DNA of 64,000 nt from Vulcanisaeta distributa JCM 11216 (GTDB taxonomy: Archaea > Thermoproteota > Thermoprotei > Thermoproteales > Thermocladiaceae): NCBI RefSeq assembly GCF_001315985.1, contig NZ_BBBI01000002.1, forward strand, positions 62,001 through 126,000, written 5' to 3'. A program made the position numbers and the translations under genes. Of this stretch, positions 58,827-64,000 are shown piece by piece (position 1 is the stretch's first letter; each line of letters opens with the position of its first letter). The notes under the pieces were generated by a model that saw only the letters and a list, made by a program, of their open reading frames with translations, had not been told where the DNA came from and did no database searches.

Positions 58827-59762
58827 ATGGTTAGGGCGTTGATAACGGATCCGGTAGATGAGTACATAGTCAATGAATTAAGTAGGCATGGCGTTATAGT
58901 TGATTATAAACCAGGAATTAGTAAGGACGATTTATTAAGAGTTGTTGGTGATTACGAAATACTAGTGGTTAGGAGTAGAACGAAGGTCACTAGGGAGGTC
59001 ATCGATGCCGCGGGTAAGTTAAAGGTCATCGCGAGGGCCGGCGTTGGCCTTGACAATATTGACGTGAATTACGCCAGGTCAAGGGGGCATCGAGGTAATT
59101 AACGCGCCGGAGGTTCAACGCAGTCAGTTGCTGAGTTAGCTATTGGTCTAATGATCACTGCGGCGAGGCTCGTGGCTCTTCAGGACAGGCTTGTTAAGGG
59201 TGGTGATTGGCCTAAGGGTAAGTTCATGGGTACTGAATTGTTTGGTAAGGTTCTTGGTATTATTGGGTTTGGTAGGATTGGGCAGAGGGTTGCTGAGTTG
59301 GCTAGGGCTATTGGCATGAAGGTTCAGGCATATGATATAGTCGACATGAGGGATAGGGCCGTTAAGCTTGGCGTTGACTTCGTGGATTTCGACACATTGA
59401 TTAGGAGTAGTGATTTCATAACAATACACGTATCCCTAACACCAAATGCAAAACGCATGATTGGCGAGAGGGAGTTTCAAATGATGAAGGATGGCGTGAT
59501 AATAATTAATACATCCAGGGGTGAGGTAATAGACACGAGGGCGTTGCTCAAGGCGCTCAATGACGGCAAGGTGGCTGCCGCGGCACTTGACGTGCTTGAA
59601 AACGAACCACCCAGGGAACCCTGGGAAATAGAGCTTGTTAAGCACCCAAGGGTTATAATAACGCCACACATTGGCGCAGAGACTAGGGAGGCTCAAAGAA
59701 GGATTGCGGAGATACTCGTTAATAAGGTGGTGAACTACATAACTAGTAATAACATTAAGTAG
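58827..59762 (+). CDS. serA: D-3-phosphoglycerate dehydrogenase
   Basis: Oxidises 3-phosphoglycerate in serine synthesis. MVRALITDPVDEYIVNEL, VVRSRTKVTREVID and RAGVGLDNIDV belong to the substrate domain; the NAD site is LGIIGFGRIGQRVAELARAI; the catalytic Arg, Glu and His are in INTSRGEVID, DVLENEP and ITPHIGAET. Frame breaks at G5 59091-59095 (four fit RSRGIEVINAP) and near 59113. It lacks the C-terminal ACT domain, as is common in archaea. The start at 58827 is preferred over 58794. Confidence 0.87.
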
Positions 59763-59921
59763 TGAGGTGAGGATTATGTTTGACAGGGGGACCTGACGAC
59801 ACGCATCATCGTGGGCTTTCAAGCCCTCTCAGCGGTCGCACTTAATGAATTATGGGAGGTTTATTTCCGTTTCTCCGTATCACTGTAAAAGTTTTATACC
59901 ATGCTAACATATTACGTATTA
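59763..59921. other. Intergenic region with a small hairpin
   Basis: About 160 nt with a short hairpin GGGCTTTCAAGCCC (about 59814-59827), possibly a terminator for serA, and a TATA-like GTTTTATACC about 26 nt before the ATG at 59922. No RNA gene recognised. Confidence 0.4.
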
Positions 59922-60206
59922 ATGGCTGACGTAAATAGTATTGTGAATAAGGTACTGAGTATTGCGAGGGAGTTAGGCGTTGCAGCATCGGTTGAGGAGT
60001 ATGGGCGTGAGAGAGTTGTAATACTGGAGTTGGGTGAGGGCTTTGGTGTTTACGTTTCCGTGGTATGCGATGATGAGTGCGATATTGAGTATGCCGTTGG
60101 TGATGAGAATTTCACGTTTAAGCCAGGTAATGTTGAGCAATTAAGAAGGGCTGTTGAGATTATTGAGAAGTTGAATAGGGAACTCATTGGCAAACAACCA
60201 TCATAA
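59922..60206 (+). CDS. Small protein of unknown function
   Basis: 94 residues: MADVNSIVNKVLSIARELGV, ERVVILELGEGFGVYVSVVC, DIEYAVGDENFTFKPGNVEQ. A helix followed by a beta sheet and a C-terminal helix (LRRAVEIIEKLNRELIG). Intact, no G/C tract; leaderless start at ATG 59922 from the TATA box at 59886-59897. Overlaps the DsrE gene tail to tail by 6 nt. Confidence 0.55.
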   Translation: MADVNSIVNKVLSIARELGVAASVEEYGRERVVILELGEGFGVYVSVVCDDECDIEYAVGDENFTFKPGNVEQLRRAVEIIEKLNRELIGKQPS

Positions 60207-60533
60207 CTTTAGGTACGCCCAGCCCTCCGCCTGTTTTCTAACAATCTCCGCAACGCCAGCATTGACTATTTTCACACCATCTATTAATTGGTCCTCGAAT
60301 ATATTTCTACTCCTCATAGAATTTCTACAGGCAACCACGATAACCCCCCCACGCTTCATTAAATCCCTTATCCTACCCTCAACACTACTACCCTTAACCA
60401 CAGCGCTTATTGCCGATTGATGAAAAACAACCTCAACTACCACATCAGGTATTTCATTTATTAGGTTGTTGCATGAGGTCAGTGCCTGATCAATATTGTT
60501 AATATCCGAAACCTGCGCCACAACCCTAAGCAT
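60201..60533 (-). CDS. DsrE/DsrF-like sulfur relay protein
   Basis: About 110 residues of the DsrE fold: MLRVVAQVSDINNIDQALTS, EVVFHQSAISAVVKGS, GVIVVACRNSMRSRNI and VNAGVAEIVRKQAEGWAYLK. The Cys in VVACRNS matches the conserved position of the family, which carries sulfane sulfur or acts in sulfur trafficking. The start is set at ATG 60533; the frame is open further but without family resemblance. C7 at 60344-60350 makes KRGGVIV. Confidence 0.82.
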   Translation of the reverse strand: MLRVVAQVSDINNIDQALTSCNNLINEIPDVVVEVVFHQSAISAVVKGSSVEGRIRDLMKRGGVIVVACRNSMRSRNIFEDQLIDGVKIVNAGVAEIVRKQAEGWAYLKL

Positions 60534-60586
60534 CAGAAGCCCATTGAGAAACCAACTTAAAGAGCTTCCTCGATTGACCGCGATTG

Positions 60587-61339
60587 ATGAGTGGGGCCAA
60601 CATAACATTGCCTGGCTTTAATGTAATCACCGATGTGAGGGGGGGTTCATTAAGTGGCGTTAAGATGAGCCTTGCCGATAATCAATGGTTTGTAGTTGAT
60701 GAATTAATGATGTTTTTGAGGTCGAGAGGGTTTACCGTGTATGTCGAAACCATACCGCCAGGTCTCGTGCTAAGGAGGGCATTGGGTGAGCCGTTGATTA
60801 TTGGCGATTTAACAATCGATGCTAGGCCTGACATTGTGTCGTTGCCGTCTAACATGCTTAATGAACTGAATGTAAGAGATCACTTTGAGTATGTCGAGAA
60901 CGACCTAGCGATTGTTTACGTTGGTGAACCCATAAATGATTGGTGCGATTTAAGGAGTAAGAGGGTTGCAATCCCTAACCCTGTCACGGAGGGTATTGGT
61001 GCATTATTTAGGGAGATATACACTGAGTACTGCGGTGATTACTCGGAGTTTGTTGGCAGGGACTCGGTGTACCTAACGAGGATACACCATAGGGAAATAC
61101 CTGAATTGCTCCGTAATGGATTAATCGATGCGGGTGTGGTTTGGAGAACTGAGGCGATTTACTGGGGGGGCTTTAGGTACACGGTACCCAGTAGGAATAG
61201 GGTTGGTAGGCTTTCCTTCGCATTAATGCCGTGGCAGGTAATGAGGCTGTTAAGGTCTTTGAGTTATTACGTAGTGATTACGTTAAAGGATTATACGAGA
61301 AGTACGGGTTTAGGTTTGGATTGCGAGGTCATAAATTAG
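60587..61339 (+). CDS. Periplasmic-binding-type (type 2) protein, possibly metabolite-sensing
   Basis: About 250 residues of the type 2 periplasmic-binding fold: GDLTIDARPDIVSLPSNML, LAIVYVGEPINDWCDLRS, KRVAIPNPVTEGIGALFREI and LLRNGLIDAGVVWRTEAIYW resemble molybdate/tungstate-binding proteins. There is no signal peptide, so it may be cytoplasmic. A missing G near 61231 breaks the frame; the repaired tail is ELLRSDYVKGLYEKYGFRFG and its end is uncertain. G7 at 60639 and 61164 add glycines. It overlaps the next gene tail to tail by 4 nt. Confidence 0.68.
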   Translation: MSGANITLPGFNVITDVRGGSLSGVKMSLADNQWFVVDELMMFLRSRGFTVYVETIPPGLVLRRALGEPLIIGDLTIDARPDIVSLPSNMLNELNVRDHFEYVENDLAIVYVGEPINDWCDLRSKRVAIPNPVTEGIGALFREIYTEYCGDYSEFVGRDSVYLTRIHHREIPELLRNGLIDAGVVWRTEAIYWGGFRYTVPSRNRVGRLSFALMPWQVMRLLRSLSYYVVITLKDYTRSTGLGLDCEVIN

Positions 61340-61773
61340 TCCATAAAATCCTTACTGGTTTTAATCGTTACTTCCCTACCAAATATTTCGCGGATTTCTC
61401 TCCTCTTATCATTAATTCTCTTAATTAGTACTTCATCATCCGTCACCAATACTAAGCCCTTCTCTGATGCGGTGACGACGTAGGATGCATCATAATACGT
61501 CAAATTAGCCCTCACAGCTAATTTCAGTATCGCCTCTGCATTACTTGGTTTAATAACATTCATTCGATTAAGAATCTCTAATATATCCCTATACGTAATT
61601 ACTGCCTCATTCTCTGTTAAAATCCTAAATAGCGTTACATCTTTCCAAAGGGCATTACCGATTTCATACATCGTTAGATCAAGCACGTAATTTCCACGTA
61701 GAATACTTAATGCACCACGCTTCATGTGTTTAATTATATTCATGATTGATGAGGCATCAAATAGGTAACTCAT
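61336..61773 (-). CDS. VapC-type PIN RNase toxin
   Basis: 145 residues: YLFDASSIMNIIKH (catalytic Asp), LDLTMYEIGNALWKD (Glu), LTYYDASYVVTASEKG (Asp) and LVTDDEVLIKRI (Asp). The acidic quartet is complete. It overlaps the upstream VapB gene by 17 nt. No G/C tract. Confidence 0.85.
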   Translation of the reverse strand: MSYLFDASSIMNIIKHMKRGALSILRGNYVLDLTMYEIGNALWKDVTLFRILTENEAVITYRDILEILNRMNVIKPSNAEAILKLAVRANLTYYDASYVVTASEKGLVLVTDDEVLIKRINDKRREIREIFGREVTIKTSKDFMD

Positions 61774-61996
61774 CTCTCATCACGCTCATCCTAACAGCCC
61801 TAACTATTTCCTCATCCGGCACCTTACTAAGTATTTGACCGGCCTCATCAAGTAACTTAGCCAACTCCTCCTCCTCAGCCTTCCTAACCTCCTCCTCAAG
61901 CGCCCTCCTTATTACATCACTAATTGGTATGTTATACCTCCTCAATTTCTCCCATAACTCCCTCCTTACTTTTGCAGAGACGGTTACGTAACCCAT
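61757..61996 (-). CDS. VapB-type antitoxin (ribbon-helix-helix)
   Basis: 79 residues. YVTVSAKVRRELWEKLRRYN then IPISDVIRRALEEEV is a ribbon-helix-helix pattern; the C-terminal KAEEEELAKLLDEAGQILSK helix would cover the toxin. It ends overlapping the PIN toxin start. Confidence 0.8.
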   Translation of the reverse strand: MGYVTVSAKVRRELWEKLRRYNIPISDVIRRALEEEVRKAEEEELAKLLDEAGQILSKVPDEEIVRAVRMSVMRDELPI

Positions 61997-62086
61997 ATCT
62001 CCGTAATACCTTAGTCATGCATTATTATAAATCTTACTTACAGTAAAGGTAATACAAGGACACGCGGTTTTCTAGCACTGCCTACT

Positions 62087-62943
62087 TTATTGAAGACCAA
62101 CGAGCGTATTATTATACCTAAGTAGCATTTCCTTCATCTTGAGTGCGTCCTTTTCTAGGAGTGGTGATTCGTTTATTATCGTTATCTCAATATCCTCATT
62201 AGCCAACTCCTTGGCCAGTGGCTCGAATGGTGGGTTATTCGTGTCTATGGGCTCGTGCTCATCAACCCACTCACCCTTCTTATACTTAACACATGTGAAG
62301 TGGGTGTGCATTGGCTGGTCACCGAAGTACTCATGCCATGTGTTTAAAACAGCCCTATAGTCTATTGAGCCTCCATTCCTGGCAAACACGTGACCCCAAT
62401 CAATGACCGCAACAACCTGTGGATGGTTTATTTCCTTAACGAGCCTAAAGGTCTCCTCTAAATTGCCAAACTGGCTCTTCCTAGCCATGACCTCGAGACC
62501 CAACTTCACGTTCTTAATGCCATTCTCCCTCATCCAATCAACAACCCTAAGAACACCATCCCTAACAGCATTGTAGCATCCCTCCGGCCCGAGCTTACCG
62601 TAATAGGCAGGGTGGAATACAACGACCGTAGCGCCCATCGCCTCACCCTATCCAGGGACTCCTCAAGCCTCGCTATGCTCGCCTCAACCTTCTCCTTCTC
62701 CTCACTACACAGGTTTATGAAGTACGGCGCATGTACTGACAACCTAACACCGAGCTCTTTAGCAACCTCACCAGCCTCCTGCGCGGCCTCCCTGGCCATC
62801 CTAACGCCCTGTACAAACTCAACCTCCATGGCATTCAGACCAACCTCCCTAACATACCTAATACCATCTATCGTACCAGCACTCCTCTTCTTCTCCTTGG
62901 CACCTATTGGAATCCCAGCAGGCCCTAGGAATACCCTAGCCAT
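62087..62943 (-). CDS. Endonuclease IV-like AP endonuclease
   Basis: TIM-barrel zinc endonuclease for abasic sites. MARVFLGPAGIPIGAKEKKR, VGLNAMEVEFVQGVR, LSVHAPYFINL (zinc-site His), VVVFHPAYYG, LGLEVMAR (Glu), VIDWGHVFARN and MHTHFTCVKY (His pair) match the family. One indel near 62640 breaks the frame before GATVVVFHP. About 285 residues is normal. No other repair gene adjoins it. Confidence 0.84.
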
Positions 62944-63014
62944 CGAGACAAAGACCTGAAAACTAACTAAAGAGTTTTGCCTCAGTGACCAATAAATAAA
63001 TCATGAGTAATACA

Positions 63015-63383
63015 TCACCCCCCCAAGCACCTCCTGGCCTTACTCACTAACTCGCTTGAGATGCCTAGTTCATCCTTAAGGACGACACCAATAGCCAGGT
63101 CTAGTGCGAGGGGGTAGCACCGGTCAACGATCCTCATTATCTCATTGACGTTGAACGCAAGAACCTCGACATTAGGTGGAACATCCAGGTCAAGAAGCCT
63201 CCTATGCGGTGGCTCATTAAAGCTGCCTATGACAACAATATCGACATCACTATCCTCAGCAAAATCACCCCTGGCGTAAGAACCAACTAGGAACACCGTA
63301 CCACGAACCCTATCAGCAACCTGCCTAGCCAACTCCAACGCCCTATTCCTCAACTCCTCACGCCACTTAATAATCCTCTCCAT
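63015..63383 (-). CDS. MNT nucleotidyltransferase antitoxin
   Basis: About 122 residues. FLVGSYARGDFAEDSDVDIVV is the GSYARG...DxD motif, and VEVLAFNVNEIM gives the third acidic position. Partner of the HEPN gene upstream, which it overlaps by 34 nt. C7 at 63018-63024 near the end. Compare the similar pair at 33708-34520. Confidence 0.84.
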   Translation of the reverse strand: MERIIKWREELRNRALELARQVADRVRGTVFLVGSYARGDFAEDSDVDIVVIGSFNEPPHRRLLDLDVPPNVEVLAFNVNEIMRIVDRCYPLALDLAIGVVLKDELGISSELVSKARRCLGG

Positions 63384-63580
63384 AAATCCTCAATAAACGT
63401 TATAATCCTCTCGGCAGCCTTAATAGCCATTTCTGCATCATTACGTGTAAAGTACTCATAGGGCACATCCTCACTCCAGGCATCAACGTACCTAGTCGGT
63501 ACATAGAACTTATCGAGAAACTTACCCAAATCCATAATGTCAATAGGGACCTGAACCATCCTACCTAATTCACCGAGCAA
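63350..63580 (-). CDS. HEPN toxin, N-terminally truncated
   Basis: 76 residues with the HEPN C-terminal half FLDKFYVPTRYVDAWSEDVP and YFTRNDAEMAIKAAERII, typical of the KFYIPTRYPD subfamily that pairs with MNT. Usual members have about 120-130 residues; the missing N-terminal helices would lie upstream of 63580, where the frame SITHLLGELGR continues but ends without a start. Either an indel hides the beginning or the toxin is decaying. Confidence 0.72.
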   Translation of the reverse strand: MLGELGRMVQVPIDIMDLGKFLDKFYVPTRYVDAWSEDVPYEYFTRNDAEMAIKAAERIITFIEDLWRGLLSGVRS

Positions 63581-63708
63581 ATGAGTAATAGAGCGTTCTC
63601 TTAGCCATTAAAATTCATCTACTGAACTCCTCAACATCAGCACCAACACTCATTATCCCTGAAAGACTTGACTAAGACTAAGGTTAAAAGTGTATAAAGG
63701 TCCGAACC

Positions 63709-64000
63709 ATGAGTATTACTGAAATGCCCATCTACTCATGGCCATTGAGAATTTATGAACCATCAAGCGAATTACTCAGACTACCCAACGTTAGGGAGAG
63801 CCCATTTAGTGTAAAGCTCGAGAATAACAAGGTCAAGTGCACCCTATGCCATAGGCATTGCACATTATCAAATGGGCAGGTCGGTCTCTGCGGCATGAGA
63901 TTCAACGTAAACGGCAAACTCTACACAGCCGCATACGGCCTATTGACAGCGGCTGAATCAAGGCCGATGGAGATAAAGCCCCTATTCCATTACTACCCAC
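63709..64000 (+). CDS. amrS: AmmeMemoRadiSam system radical SAM enzyme (partial)
   Basis: N-terminal 97 residues of AmrS. KCTLCHRHCTLSNGQVGLCG is the cysteine-rich start of the family, followed by GKLYTAAYGLLTAAESRPME and KPLFHYYP. In other genomes it works with the Memo and AMMECR1 proteins, thought to modify a target by radical chemistry. TTAAAAG about 24 nt upstream of ATG 63709 fits a leaderless start. The gene continues past the right edge. Confidence 0.85.
   Translation, partial: MSITEMPIYSWPLRIYEPSSELLRLPNVRESPFSVKLENNKVKCTLCHRHCTLSNGQVGLCGMRFNVNGKLYTAAYGLLTAAESRPMEIKPLFHYYP

Noticed and set aside
59763-59860. Guide RNA or tRNA between serA and the next gene
   Set aside because: Only a 5-bp hairpin; no C/D pair with correct spacing, no T-loop or acceptor stem.
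1-64000. tRNA and rRNA genes, CRISPR arrays
   Set aside because: I looked for T-loop sequences and regularly spaced direct repeats and found none.

Overview
The window looks like the chromosome of a hyperthermophilic crenarchaeon of the Thermoproteaceae, close to Vulcanisaeta or Caldivirga. This rests on archaeal-type information genes (Csl4, PriL, uL6, uS17, NreA, HerA, archaeal IleRS), a PaREP2-like repeat protein, a two-CydA oxygen reductase, a SurE remnant very like the Pyrobaculum protein, AGG-rich arginine codon use, and TATA boxes about 26 nt upstream of start codons, which implies many leaderless mRNAs. I found no tRNA, rRNA or CRISPR array.

Layout. 1-5934: fatty-acid/CoA catabolism (acyl-CoA dehydrogenase, acyl-CoA synthetase, thiolase, DUF35 partner, 3-hydroxyacyl-CoA dehydrogenase). 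5976-7451: B3/4 editing-domain protein and exosome Csl4, with two divergent C/D box sRNA genes between them. 7487-9897: small membrane ORFs and two secreted proteins. 9898-13434: an accessory island with an interrupted small gene, a candidate 253-nt structured RNA, a 12-bp GC hairpin, a PaREP2b-like gene and a surE gene without its 5' end. 13478-25799: housekeeping (IleRS, ASCH, ATP-cone, Clp1/Grc3 kinase, MoxR/vWA, primase PriL, uL6). 25923-33689: six tightly packed exported proteins, at least five with pilin-like N-termini. 33708-40694: HEPN-MNT module, HerA, PyrF, Lrp regulator, ferredoxin, TatD, uS17 and a PIN module. 40920-46232: PLP enzymes, an unknown winged-helix protein and a flippase. 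46213-51013: two CydA-type subunits, an FAD disulfide reductase and a helical, possibly di-iron protein, readable as an oxygen-handling block. 51058-64000: permease, NreA with a radical SAM partner, three more toxin-antitoxin modules, a serine recombinase, SerA, DsrE, endonuclease IV and AmrS at the edge.

The dominant oddity is a huge excess of G/C homopolymers. By hand I count about 140 runs of six or more G or C, about four in five exactly seven long. In conserved proteins the seven-base runs usually add one Gly or Pro to a motif normally written with four bases (IleRS, uL6, the vWA MIDAS), and a C/D sRNA guide is 15 nt instead of 12. Runs that should be five bases appear as six, seven or eight and often break the frame. 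At least 35 genes carry a frame break, many at such runs and others at single-base gaps elsewhere. This points either to a systematic homopolymer error in the assembly or to a real G/C-tract mutator state. Coordinates of broken genes below span the reconstructed whole gene.
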